A stretch of 64,000 bases of DNA from Deltaproteobacteria bacterium (GCA_026388695.1 JAPLJH010000006.1:1-64000), one strand, 5' to 3'; positions 44,355 to 52,461 are shown, counted from the stretch's first letter. Translations and numbers: made by a program. Notes: generated from the letters alone by a model not told the origin.

Positions 44355-44915
44355 TTACAGGTAATGTTTTAGGCGGTTTTTCAGGGCCAGTCTGGCCCGG
44401 TTCAGCTTGGACTTGACCGTGCCCATCGGCAGATCAAGGATTTCACTGATTTCTTCGTACGACAGCTCTTGGAGATCGCGGAGAAGAATGACCTCCTTTT
44501 CTGCTGGCGCCAGGGAGGCAATGGCTTCTCTCACCAGGCGTGCGGTGTTTTCCCGCTCATACTCTTTTTCCGGGGTGGCCCCGGAGCTTAGGTTCAGGCC
44601 GGTTTCCGGGTCATCAAGGGACTGGTTGCTGAAAAATCCCCGACGGCGCAGTTTCTGGTAGCGGTTTCGGCAGTGGTTCAAGGCCAGTTGGTAAAGCCAG
44701 GCCCCGAACTTGCTCTCTTCTTTGAGTTTGTCGATCTGTCGGTATACGGTGACGAAGATGTCCTGGGCCAGATCCTTGGCTTCATCTTCCTGCTTCACGT
44801 AGCCCAGGGCCAGATTGTAGATCTTTCTCTGGTACAGCGTCACCAGCCGGTTAAAGGCCTGGTGGTCCCCCTGGCGGAAGGCGCGGACAAGTTCGGGTGC
44901 TTCTTGATATGGCAT
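44355..44915 (-). CDS. rpoE: ECF RNA polymerase sigma factor, RpoE type
   Basis: 186 residues. Region 2 (AFRQGDHQAFNRLVTLYQ, DEAKDLAQDIFVTVYR, FGAWLYQLALNHCRNRYQ) and region 4 (PAEKEVILLRDLQELSYEEIS, GTVKSKLNRARLALKN) are complete and typical of the RpoE/AlgU group. It would direct transcription of envelope-stress genes. It is followed by its anti-sigma gene and then htrA and a lipoprotein gene. A matching sigma-E-type promoter lies 50 bp upstream, indicating autoregulation. Confidence 0.95.
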   Translation of the reverse strand: MPYQEAPELVRAFRQGDHQAFNRLVTLYQRKIYNLALGYVKQEDEAKDLAQDIFVTVYRQIDKLKEESKFGAWLYQLALNHCRNRYQKLRRRGFFSNQSLDDPETGLNLSSGATPEKEYERENTARLVREAIASLAPAEKEVILLRDLQELSYEEISEILDLPMGTVKSKLNRARLALKNRLKHYL

Positions 44916-44963
44916 CGGTATCCGCTTGCCCTAAGAACCAGGGCCAATTTTTCTGTATGTTGT

Positions 44964-44991
44964 TAAGACACGCCACCGGATAAAAAGTTCC
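44964..44991 (-). promoter_or_regulatory. Sigma-E-type promoter of the ECF sigma gene
   Basis: On the minus strand GGAACTT (44991-44985), 16-bp spacer, TCTTA (44968-44964). The -35 box equals the RpoE consensus and the spacing is right; the -10 box is one base from common TCTAA/TCTGA forms. The start of transcription would be near 44957, about 40 bases before ATG 44915. The remaining gap up to 45219 shows nothing else recognised. Confidence 0.75.
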
Positions 44992-45219
44992 AGGCAAAGT
45001 GGGGAATGTGTTTCGGTGCTTCTTTTACAAGAGAGGCGTGGCCGAAGACAAGATCTTGCAGGATTAAACAAAAAAAGGATCAAAAGAACAACAGGAAAGC
45101 GTGGTGATCCGTGGTACATTGCTGAGTGCGTTCTGGTTGAAAGAATTTTCCTGATTGGCTATCTTGCTTAGCTTGTGATGGCACTATGCCTTTGTTTCCC
45201 TTTTTGTGAGACTCTTCCC

Positions 45220-45591
45220 ATGATAGAAAAAATTGTAAACGATTTGAAAAATATCTTTGTTTTCAAGGAGACCACCCAGGTCGGGGATATTGTCCTGATC
45301 GTGGCCGAACGGATCATGTATGCCTTGGTCACCGGGATCGAGAGGGATTATAATAAAAAAGACGAGTGGTGGCAGGTGAGCTTGCAGTTGCTGACCATCC
45401 CTCCGCAGAAAGTGGCCTGGACTCTGCGGACGCCGCAGTTCACCGGACAGGAATTATTCACCATGGGTGGCGAGGAGCGGTTTATCAAGGCCATTGATTT
45501 TGGCGGGGGCGGGGAGTCGGCGCAGAAGAAAAGCGAGGGACAGCTTGGATCTGGGAAAAAGAAAAAGCCCTTCCTGACGGTAATTAAGTAG
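45220..45591 (+). CDS. Conserved-looking small cytoplasmic protein, function unknown
   Basis: 123 residues from ATG 45220; the longer in-frame start at 45175 has no ribosome site. No signal peptide or membrane segment. The sequence has an alpha/beta core (VGDIVLIVAERIMYALVTGI, WWQVSLQLLTIPPQKVAWTL, LFTMGGEERFIKAIDF) and a basic tail rich in Lys. The family was not recognised. It is preceded by the divergent rpoE gene and converges with a 57-residue zinc-ribbon-like gene ending 9 bp away. Confidence 0.65.
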   Translation: MIEKIVNDLKNIFVFKETTQVGDIVLIVAERIMYALVTGIERDYNKKDEWWQVSLQLLTIPPQKVAWTLRTPQFTGQELFTMGGEERFIKAIDFGGGGESAQKKSEGQLGSGKKKKPFLTVIK

Positions 45592-45600
45592 CCAGACGGG

Positions 45601-45774
45601 TCAGGCGCTTTTGCGGCAGTCGTTCATGACAAAGAAGTTTGTAACCCTCTCCATCACCTGCTGGTAACACTGGGGGCAATAGCCGTGTGAGAGCTGCACC
45701 CCGGACCTGGCAGCCTGTTTTGCCCAGCCCTTGTGGTTTTTTGTTTTGTGACAAACGCAGCAGATTACTTGCAT
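45601..45774 (-). CDS. Small cysteine-rich (zinc-ribbon-like) protein
   Basis: 57 residues from ATG 45774, preceded by AAGGAG with 8-bp spacing, the best translation signal in this area. It carries two metal-binding knuckles: CCVCHK at residues 5-10 and YCPQC at 32-36, a spacing suited to one Zn2+. The pattern 'VICCVCHK ... SHGYCPQCY' is like small ribbon domains attached to or near signal-transduction proteins in deltaproteobacteria. Function unknown. Confidence 0.7.
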   Translation of the reverse strand: MQVICCVCHKTKNHKGWAKQAARSGVQLSHGYCPQCYQQVMERVTNFFVMNDCRKSA

Positions 45775-45849
45775 GATCGGTTCTCCTTGTCCTTTGGCTA
45801 ACAGATCGGGATAGTTTTAAGAAAACTTGATAAAAAAATAAGGATGAGC

Positions 45850-46842
45850 ATGGCGCGGCCCGAAGGAGAAAGAGAGATCATCGCCCGTATCCGCCAGGCG
45901 GCTGGGAGTTCCGGCGATCTTTTGCTCGGGATCGGCGATGACTGCGCGGTATACAAAACTCCCCCGGATCGGGTCAGTCTGGTCACCACCGACACCATGG
46001 TGGAAGGGGTTCATTTTGATTTGGCCTGGCATCCTCCTCTTGAATTGGGCCGGAAGGCGGCTTCGGTCAATATCAGCGATATCGCGGCCATGGGCGGCCT
46101 GCCCCGGTTTGCCTTGCTTTCCTTGGCCCTGGCCCCGGCCTTTGATGGCCGGTGGTTGGATGCGTTCATGGTTGGGTTCCTTGCCGTGCTTGCCGAACAT
46201 GGGGTTGCCCTGATCGGTGGGGATACCGTGCAGAGCGGGCATGAGAGTGTGCTTGCCGTTACGGTGCTTGGCGAGATGGCCGAGGCCGAGCTGGTTACCA
46301 GAAAGGGTGCCCGGCCAGGGGATGTGGTTCTGGTCAGTGGTTTCTTGGGTGAGGCGGCGGCGGGTTTGGCTTTGTGCCGGTTGGGATTGGCCCACGAACC
46401 CGATTGGCAGACTCTGGTTGCCGCGCATCTGGACCCTGTGCCCCAGGTGGCGTTGGGCAGGGCGCTGGCTGTGAGTGGGTTGGTTTATGCCATGCAGGAT
46501 CTCTCCGACGGCTTGGCCACCGATCTTGCCCATGTCTGTACCGAGAGCGGGGTCGGGGCTTTGGTGATGGCGGACAAGATTCCCCTTTCACCTGTGCTGC
46601 GCCAGGCGGCGGAAATCTGCGGGCAGTCGCCGCTTGACTGGGCTCTTTCCGGGGGGGAGGATTATCAATTGCTTTTCACCGTGGGCGAGCAGCAGGTGGC
46701 GGAGCTGTGCACTCTGGTCAGGGAACAAACCGGGCGAGAGCTTTTTGCAGTGGGGCGTATTATTGAAGGCCAAGGTGTTTTTCTTGAAGAAGCGGGCCAG
46801 CGCCGGGAGATCAGCTATCGAGGCTATGAGCATTTCAGATAA
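45850..46842 (+). CDS. thiL: Thiamine-monophosphate kinase
   Basis: 330 residues from ATG 45850, chosen over ATG 45844 because AAGGA is then 5-6 bp upstream. ATP/metal motifs LGIGDDCAVY, TTDTMVEGVHFD, DLSDGLATDLAH and LSGGEDYQLLF are all present, as in the PurM/ThiL fold. It phosphorylates TMP to TPP. No TPP riboswitch is seen in the leader. The following pseudouridine synthase-like gene overlaps by 17 bp. Confidence 0.95.
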   Translation: MARPEGEREIIARIRQAAGSSGDLLLGIGDDCAVYKTPPDRVSLVTTDTMVEGVHFDLAWHPPLELGRKAASVNISDIAAMGGLPRFALLSLALAPAFDGRWLDAFMVGFLAVLAEHGVALIGGDTVQSGHESVLAVTVLGEMAEAELVTRKGARPGDVVLVSGFLGEAAAGLALCRLGLAHEPDWQTLVAAHLDPVPQVALGRALAVSGLVYAMQDLSDGLATDLAHVCTESGVGALVMADKIPLSPVLRQAAEICGQSPLDWALSGGEDYQLLFTVGEQQVAELCTLVREQTGRELFAVGRIIEGQGVFLEEAGQRREISYRGYEHFR

Positions 46843-47704
46843 CAGCCCAGAGGCAGTGCCTCTTCCGGCAGCGTTTACTCTGCGGATCACCATTACCCCC
46901 GAGGATGTCGGCACGGCCTGCGACCTGATCGCGGCCCGAGCCGGGCTTGCCAAGAGTCGGGTGAAAGACGCCATGTGCAAGGGGGCGGTCTGGCTGACGG
47001 AGAAAAGGGGTAGTCGGAAACGGCTGCGCAAGGCAACCGCGCAACAGCGGCCAGGCGATATCCTTGAATTGTCTTATGACCCCCGGCTTCTCGCAGTGAA
47101 ACCCCCTGTGGCCCAGTGTCTGCACGATGCCCGGCAGTACAGCGTCTGGCTGAAACCAGCCGGGCTGCTGGCCCAAGGGACGGATTACGGCGACCACTGT
47201 TCGTTGGTCCGCCAGGCCGAGGTCCATTTTCGGTTGAAGCGGCCAGTCCTGCCTGTACACCGGCTCGATCGGGAGGCGGCGGGCCTGATGATCTTAGCCC
47301 ACAGCAAGACGGCGGCAGCCAAACTTTCCAAGTTGTTGCAGGACAATGCCATCGACAAGCAGTACCGGGTGACGGTGCTCGGCCGTCCCAGCCCAGAGCA
47401 AGGAGTGATCGAACTGCCGTTGGACCATAAGCCCGCCATCACCCATTATACCCTCACCGCCTACGACCAGGCCAGCGATACCTCCGTGGTCGAAGTCACC
47501 CTCAAGACCGGACGCTTGCATCAAATCCGCCGCCATTTTGCCCTGCTCGGCCACCCTGTTCTTGGCGATCCGAAATACGGGGTGGGGAACAAGAACACCA
47601 CCGGCATGGAGCTTGTCGCCCATCGGATGGCCTTCCGCTGTCCCTTTACCAGGAAAGAGGTGTGCCTCAGCCTCGATGCACAGGACACCAAGGTTATTTC
47701 TTAG
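46826..47704 (+). CDS. RluA-family pseudouridine synthase
   Basis: 292 residues from ATG 46826, overlapping the thiL end by 17 bp. The catalytic motif reads PVHRLDREAAGLMIL; the aspartate is kept while the usual TSG after it is AAG. KTGRLHQIRRHFALLGHPVLGD is the C-terminal family motif. It converts specific uridines in rRNA or tRNA to pseudouridine; which site cannot be said. The 3' end overlaps the convergent mtgA gene by 11 bp. Confidence 0.9.
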   Translation: MSISDNSPEAVPLPAAFTLRITITPEDVGTACDLIAARAGLAKSRVKDAMCKGAVWLTEKRGSRKRLRKATAQQRPGDILELSYDPRLLAVKPPVAQCLHDARQYSVWLKPAGLLAQGTDYGDHCSLVRQAEVHFRLKRPVLPVHRLDREAAGLMILAHSKTAAAKLSKLLQDNAIDKQYRVTVLGRPSPEQGVIELPLDHKPAITHYTLTAYDQASDTSVVEVTLKTGRLHQIRRHFALLGHPVLGDPKYGVGNKNTTGMELVAHRMAFRCPFTRKEVCLSLDAQDTKVIS

Positions 47705-48455
47705 GATTTGGGCCGAGGGGTTTGTTGAGAGAGGGAGTGCCGCCCATGAGCTGCATCTGCTGCTGGATTTGCCCGGCGCGTTGACTGATGTAGCCGGAGG
47801 GGCGGGCCGGGTTTGAGCGCAGGGGGCTGGGCAGGATTGCCGCCAGGATGGCGGCCTCCCCGCTGGTCAATCTGGCGGCGGGCTTGTGGAAATAGGTCTG
47901 GCTGGCTGCCTCGATCCCAAAGAGGCCGGGGCCGAACTCCACGATGTTGAGGTAGACTTCAAGGATGCGCCGTTTGGGCCAAAGACCCTCGAGCAGCAGG
48001 GTGAAATAGACCTCCATCCCCTTGCGGAGAAAGCTTCTCTCCGGCCAGAGAAAGAGATTCTTGGCAAGCTGTTGGGAGATGGTGCTTGCTCCATGCACCC
48101 GCCGTCGATGCAGGTTGTGTTCCCAGGCCTTTCCCATGGCCTCAAAATCAAAACCCATATGCGTGAAAAATTTCTGGTCTTCCGAGGCGACCACCGCCAG
48201 GGGCGCGTAGGGAGAAATGCGCCCCATGTCCACCCAGTGGTAGCGGAAGTGGTACGCCTTGTCTTGCTCCCACAGGGAGGCGATCTGCCGTTGGATCATC
48301 AGGGAGCTGAATGGCACAGGCACCCAGCGGAAGAGGATGGTGATCGCCATGGTTCCCGCGACACAGAAGAGAAACCAGCGAAAGACCAGACGACACAACG
48401 AACGGAGGCGACGGAAAAATCCCGTCTTTCCGTGGGGCAGATCTTTGGAGGGCAT
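47694..48455 (-). CDS. mtgA: Monofunctional biosynthetic peptidoglycan transglycosylase
   Basis: 253 residues. One membrane anchor (about 22-44), then a GT51 domain: catalytic VVASEDQKFFTHMGFDFEA, HGASTISQQLAKNLFLWPER, RRILEVYLNIVEFGPGLFGI and EAAILAAILPSP. It polymerises lipid II into glycan strands at the outer face of the inner membrane. The C-terminal ~20 residues are a low-complexity tail. It follows the glucan synthase gene by 32 bp on the same strand. Confidence 0.95.
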   Translation of the reverse strand: MPSKDLPHGKTGFFRRLRSLCRLVFRWFLFCVAGTMAITILFRWVPVPFSSLMIQRQIASLWEQDKAYHFRYHWVDMGRISPYAPLAVVASEDQKFFTHMGFDFEAMGKAWEHNLHRRRVHGASTISQQLAKNLFLWPERSFLRKGMEVYFTLLLEGLWPKRRILEVYLNIVEFGPGLFGIEAASQTYFHKPAARLTSGEAAILAAILPSPLRSNPARPSGYISQRAGQIQQQMQLMGGTPSLNKPLGPNPKK

Positions 48456-48487
48456 CGGGTGCGGGTTTCCTTGGGGCGCGGCCTGCT

Positions 48488-51109
48488 TCAGGCCGCGCTC
48501 TCCGGTTCACGTACATCCGTCGGGGATGCCGTGATGCTGCTGATGATCTTTTCTTCTGTTTTTGAGAAGCCGCTCACCATGGACATGATGACCGCCGCCA
48601 GATAAGGGATCGATTGGACCAGCAGGACCATGATCCAGACCATGAGATCCGCAGTTTCTGACCCTTGCCACACCACGATGCAGATGGCGGCAAGCCAGAG
48701 GGCGATCATGATCAGTCCTTCTTCCCTGGCGGATTGCAGGGCCTGGAACAGGGCATGGCGCTTGGCGCATTTCGGGGTTCGGAAAAACGGGATGTCCTTG
48801 GTGCAGAAACCAAGGAGAATCGCCCGGGAAATGGTGTGGGACAGGGAAAGACCAGCCAGGGCCGAGGCCAGGGTCTGCCCGGCAGTGGCTCCGACTCTGG
48901 TCCGGTACAGGTAAATCATCTTGCCCACCTTGAAAACAAAAAGGGTGAGCGGCATGATCGACAGGATCACCAGGGGTGGGTCAATCTGGAGCGGAAAATA
49001 AACCATGCCCAAGGACCAGCCCAGGGCAGCCACGGTGAAAAACAGGTTCAGGCTGTCCGCCAGCCAGGGTATCCAGCCGGCGACAAAATGGTAGCGCTGC
49101 CCTCTGGTGAGGGCGGTTTGCCTGCCAAATAGCAGGGCCTTGGCATGCCGCCGCAGAATTTGCACGGCCCCGTAGGCCCAGCGGAAGCGCTGTTTCTTGA
49201 AGTCGATGAAGGTGTCCGGCATCAATCCCCGGCCATAGCTCTTGGAAATATAGGTGGCTTCATAGCCGCGCTCAAAGATCTTCAACCCCAGTTCCGCATC
49301 CTCGGTGATGCACCATTCTGCCCAGCCCCCGACCTCTTGCAGCACGGATTTACGGACCATGGTCATGGTGCCGTGCTGGATGATGGCGTTGCGCTCGTTG
49401 CGGGTCAGCATGCCGATATAGAAAAACCCCTTGTATTCCGCGTAACACATGGCCTTGAAAAGGTTTTCCCCGTCGTCCCGATAATCCTGGGGCGCCTGGG
49501 CAATGGCCAGGGAGGGCTTGGCAAACTGGGGGGCCATGTCCCTCAGCCAGTCCGGGGTCACCATGTAATCGCTGTCGATGACCGCGAGGATCTCGGCCTC
49601 GGGCGCGGTATTTTTCAGGGCGAAGTTCAGTGCCCCGGCCTTGAACCCGGCCAGCGGGGCCACATGGAAGAAACGGAACTTGGGGCCGAGGGTTCGGCAG
49701 TGGGCTTCCACCGGTTGCCAGACTGCCGGATCCTTGGTGTTGTTGTCGATGACCAGGACCTCGTAGCGGGGGTAATCCAGCTGCGCTAAGGCGTTCAGGG
49801 TCTCGATCAGCATCTCCGGCGGTTCGTTGTAGGCGGGTACCTGGACGCAGACCATGGGCAGCTGGTCGTCTTCCAGATGTTGCGGGGTGAAGGGTCGGCG
49901 CCACTGGGAGAGCCAGGTTGCCTCCGCCCATTCATGGGCCTCGGCCAGGAGCACCACCACCACCCCGATCATGCCGATTACCATGAGAATGCCGATGAGG
50001 ATGGTGGTCGGGTTCAGGTATTGTCTGGTGTAGGTGTAAACGATCCACACCGCTCCGGTGGCCGCGCCGAAGGCGATGGTGGCAAGAAAGCTGCGTCCGC
50101 GGGTGCGCAGGGTTTTGGAGTCGATCAGGAGAAAGGCGAAGGTGATGATGGCGATTATTGCCGAAATCCCGGCCAGGGTGCGCCATTCCGGAATTCGGAC
50201 AATGGGTTCGGTAAAAGGAAACTTTGGCTGACGGTTGACATCGTATACGCCCCAGTACGCGCCCACCGAGCCCTCACTTCCCTGTTTCCAGGGTTGGTCA
50301 AAGGCCTCCATGATATAGTAGGTGTATTTTTCCTGTTCGGCCTTGGCCAGAAAACGGCGGAGAAAGATGGCCTCGTTGGCCGGGGAGGCCTCTGCCAGTT
50401 GCCGGGTTCTACCGTTGCTGGGCCAGCCAACCTCGCCGATGATCACCTGCTTGTCCGGGAATTTTTGCTTCAGCATGTTCATGTGTTTGACAATGTAGTC
50501 AATGGAATCGGCCATTTCCACGCCTTCCCAGTAGGGCAACATGTGGGTGGCGATGTAGTCTACATGTTCAGCGAGCTCCGGATACTTCATCCAGATATGC
50601 CACGGTTCGGCCGTGCTCACCGGAATTCCAGTGGCGGCCTGCACCCGGTCGATGTAGGCGATGAGCTGTTCCGGGGTCAGATCGCCCCGGAGGAGCACCT
50701 CGTTGCCGATGATGACCCGGATCACGTTCTTGGGGTTCTCGTTGGCGACCCTGATGGCGGTCTCGATTTCCCCCTCGTTTCGTTCAAGATCGCTGGTCAG
50801 CCAGGCGCCCAGAGTCACGTTGAGTCCGTGTTTACGGGCCAGTCTGGGGATCTCCGCCAAGGAGCCTTCCTGGGTATAGGTTCTGACTGCGTGGGTCTTC
50901 TTGGCCAGCAGGGCCAGATCCGCGTCGATCTCCTCCTCGGTGGGCAGGATGTGGTCTATGGCGCTCTGCTCATCGCGGAAAGGCGAAAAGGAAAAACCCT
51001 GGATGCGGTTGGGCCAGCGGGGTTCCTGCTCCGGCTGGTTGACGGAAGCCCAGATGCTGCTGGAAATAACCGCGATTGCTATGGCAATGAGGATGTTTGC
51101 CCTGGTCAT
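48488..51109 (-). CDS. Fused GH17-like / GT2 membrane beta-glucan synthase (NdvB-like)
   Basis: 873 residues from ATG 51109. After an N-terminal hydrophobic anchor, residues about 35-315 form a GH17 (beta-1,3-glucanase-like) domain with both catalytic-type glutamates (VIIGNEVLLRG and IIGEVGWPSNG). Membrane helices at about 325-400 lead to a GT2 domain (about 430-690) with VPAYNEPPEML, VIDSDYMV, ITEDAELGLKIFERG and the QRFRW motif. A cluster of C-terminal membrane helices follows. The layout matches Pseudomonas NdvB-type cyclic beta-(1,3)-glucan enzymes. It would make and trim or cyclise a periplasmic glucan. A sigma-70 promoter lies in the upstream direct repeat (51304-51333). mtgA follows. 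Confidence 0.88.
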   Translation of the reverse strand: MTRANILIAIAIAVISSSIWASVNQPEQEPRWPNRIQGFSFSPFRDEQSAIDHILPTEEEIDADLALLAKKTHAVRTYTQEGSLAEIPRLARKHGLNVTLGAWLTSDLERNEGEIETAIRVANENPKNVIRVIIGNEVLLRGDLTPEQLIAYIDRVQAATGIPVSTAEPWHIWMKYPELAEHVDYIATHMLPYWEGVEMADSIDYIVKHMNMLKQKFPDKQVIIGEVGWPSNGRTRQLAEASPANEAIFLRRFLAKAEQEKYTYYIMEAFDQPWKQGSEGSVGAYWGVYDVNRQPKFPFTEPIVRIPEWRTLAGISAIIAIITFAFLLIDSKTLRTRGRSFLATIAFGAATGAVWIVYTYTRQYLNPTTILIGILMVIGMIGVVVVLLAEAHEWAEATWLSQWRRPFTPQHLEDDQLPMVCVQVPAYNEPPEMLIETLNALAQLDYPRYEVLVIDNNTKDPAVWQPVEAHCRTLGPKFRFFHVAPLAGFKAGALNFALKNTAPEAEILAVIDSDYMVTPDWLRDMAPQFAKPSLAIAQAPQDYRDDGENLFKAMCYAEYKGFFYIGMLTRNERNAIIQHGTMTMVRKSVLQEVGGWAEWCITEDAELGLKIFERGYEATYISKSYGRGLMPDTFIDFKKQRFRWAYGAVQILRRHAKALLFGRQTALTRGQRYHFVAGWIPWLADSLNLFFTVAALGWSLGMVYFPLQIDPPLVILSIMPLTLFVFKVGKMIYLYRTRVGATAGQTLASALAGLSLSHTISRAILLGFCTKDIPFFRTPKCAKRHALFQALQSAREEGLIMIALWLAAICIVVWQGSETADLMVWIMVLLVQSIPYLAAVIMSMVSGFSKTEEKIISSITASPTDVREPESAA

Positions 51110-51197
51110 ATGATGACTCTCTTGTTTGGAAAATGTTTCTGTTGGCGCATGGGCGGTTGATTGAGAGAACACAGCGGGGGAGCTGGACTTTTGCGCC

Positions 51198-51361
51198 GCC
51201 CGGCGTTTTGTTTGGTCTGTAAGAAGATGTGCGGGGAGAAACCCATGTTTTGAATACGCGTATGGGGGGAAAGTGCTGGAAATTACACCATGAATAGAAC
51301 AAGTATATACGTCTGAAGGGCGCTGCTTGTCAATCCTGTTCGTGGGTGGGATGGTTTTTTT
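51198..51361. repeat. Direct repeat flanking the toxin-antitoxin module, left copy
   Basis: About 160 bp nearly identical (roughly 85-90 percent by eye) to 52286-52444, same orientation. It includes AAGATGTGCGGGGA, TATGGGGGGAAAGTGCTGGA, AATTACACCAT and CGTCTGAAGGGCGCTGCTTG. It serves as promoter and leader of the glucan synthase gene. Confidence 0.85.
51304..51333 (-). promoter_or_regulatory. Sigma-70-type promoter of the glucan synthase gene
   Basis: On the minus strand TTGACA (51333-51328), 18-bp spacer, TATATA (51309-51304). It gives a leader of about 190 bases. The same promoter is duplicated at 52386-52415. Confidence 0.65.
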
Positions 51362-51468
51362 CGAAATCCGGCATTTTTTAGATGGGCAAACGCCATCGAC
51401 CTTGGCTAGTGTTCAGGGGGCAGGGCAATCGGGTGCCCGGCTGGCGCCGGAGCGGTGTTGCCTGTACT

Positions 51469-51544
51469 TCTGACCGACTGACGACCCGAACATTGCTGAA
51501 ATTGCGCTGACAGTAAGCCAGTCCGAGTTGATTGAGCCGTTAGA
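51469..51544 (-). other. attC-like recombination site candidate downstream of the toxin-antitoxin genes
   Basis: On the minus strand it starts TCTAACGGCTCAATCAACTC and ends GTCAGTCGGTCAGA. The core TCTAAC/GTCAGA pair and partial complementarity of the flanks resemble an integron attC, but the inner stem is poor. On the plus strand TTGATTGAGCCGTTAGAAGC (51528-51547) mirrors 52239-52260. Confidence 0.3.
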
Positions 51545-51560
51545 AGCAGGATGTTGAAGC

Positions 51561-51866
51561 CTACATATGTGTAGGTTGCGCCACTAAACGTACGCCAAGG
51601 GCTGCACATACACGGTTAATGGTGTCGAAACGTGGGTGAGCATTCGGGCGAAGGGCTTTGTACAAGGCTTCTCTGGTAAGACCTGCTGCCTGTGCAATTT
51701 CACTCATTCCGCGCGCACGGGCTGCTACTCCAAGTGCGTGTGCAAGTTCGGATGAATCACCTTCTTCAATGACCATAGTTACATAGGCGGCGATGTCTTC
51801 TTCGCTCTTCAACTGTTTTGCCATATCAAATTCAGGCAGGTCTGAAATTTTGGTCTTTTTTTTCAT
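51561..51866 (-). CDS. HTH antitoxin of a HigBA-like toxin-antitoxin pair
   Basis: 101 residues from ATG 51866 with GGAGG about 9 bp upstream. The C-terminal helix-turn-helix (GMSEIAQAAGLTREALYKAL, then NPRFDTINRVCAALGVRL) is that of the addiction-module antidote family paired with RelE/HigB-type toxins. It should bind and neutralise the toxin and repress the pair. It begins 4 bp after the toxin stop codon (toxin-first order as in higBA). A short palindrome CCTACA-TATG-TGTAGG (51560-51575) covers its stop codon. Confidence 0.9.
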   Translation of the reverse strand: MKKKTKISDLPEFDMAKQLKSEEDIAAYVTMVIEEGDSSELAHALGVAARARGMSEIAQAAGLTREALYKALRPNAHPRFDTINRVCAALGVRLVAQPTHM

Positions 51867-51870
51867 TTGT

Positions 51871-52167
51871 TTAATCCTCCAAGCTGCTCGCAAGTTCAAT
51901 GGCTTTGGTAATGTCGTTGGCCTGTGTGCTCTTGTTGCCGCCCCCCAGCATTACGATAAGTACGTTGTTCCGCTGGAGGTAATACATGCGCCAGCCAGGG
52001 CCGAAATGTTCCCGCATTTCAAATACGCCGTCGCCAACCGGTTTTATGTCACCAAGACTGCCCCGCTGGGCCTTGTCAAGGCGACGGCTCAAGCGTAGAC
52101 GGGTGGTGTGGTCTTTTAGGCCGTCAAGCCAAGCGTCAAATTCAGGGATAGTCTTGATTATGAACAT
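51871..52167 (-). CDS. RelE/HigB-type toxin
   Basis: 98 residues, basic. Typical of the 'addiction module killer protein' branch of the RelE/ParE superfamily: FDAWLDGLKDHTTRLRLSRR, LGDIKPVGDGVFEMREHFGP, GWRMYYLQRNNVLIVMLGGG. Such toxins cleave mRNA on the ribosome. Transcribed first, from a promoter that is probably the duplicated one at 52386-52415, with the antitoxin directly downstream. Confidence 0.9.
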   Translation of the reverse strand: MFIIKTIPEFDAWLDGLKDHTTRLRLSRRLDKAQRGSLGDIKPVGDGVFEMREHFGPGWRMYYLQRNNVLIVMLGGGNKSTQANDITKAIELASSLED

Positions 52168-52242
52168 GATCTGAGTGTAATCGAACGATTACAAAATGAC
52201 AACATGAAAAATCTGAGCGTAGGAATGCAGTTTATTGTTGCT

Positions 52243-52307
52243 TCTAACGTGCAAGCTCAAGGACGCGGAGCCGGGCTGTTCCGATGCCCGGCGTCTTGTC
52301 TGTGAGA
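52243..52307 (-). other. attC-like imperfect palindrome upstream of the toxin gene
   Basis: On the minus strand it starts TCTCAC and ends GCACGTTAGA; inside, GACGC and CGGGC pair with GCCCG and GCGTC leaving a 5-base bulge, and CAAG pairs with CTTG. Length (65) and core GTTAGAAGC fit an integron attC, but the 5' arm lies inside the direct repeat and may be coincidental. No integrase in the window. Confidence 0.35.
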
Positions 52308-52444
52308 AGATGTGCGGGGAAAAACCAATTTTCTGCATACGCCTATGGGGGGAAAGTGCTGGAAATTACACCATAATAGAACCAGTATATACGTCTGAAG
52401 GGCGCTGCTTGTCAATTCTGTTCATGGCCGGGATGGGTTTTTTT
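52286..52444. repeat. Direct repeat flanking the toxin-antitoxin module, right copy
   Basis: Second copy of the 160-bp segment at 51198-51361. It carries the same promoter, here at 52386-52415 (minus strand TTGACA, 18 bp, TATATA), which points at the toxin gene about 220 bp away. Confidence 0.85.
52386..52415 (-). promoter_or_regulatory. Duplicated sigma-70-type promoter pointing at the toxin-antitoxin genes
   Basis: TTGACA (52415-52410) and TATATA (52391-52386) with an 18-bp spacer, identical to the glucan synthase promoter in the left repeat. Confidence 0.6.
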
Positions 52445-52461
52445 ATTCCAGGTGCAACGCC

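Noticed and set aside
45775-45849. TPP riboswitch ahead of thiL
   Set aside because: The short leader lacks the CTGAGA-type conserved element.
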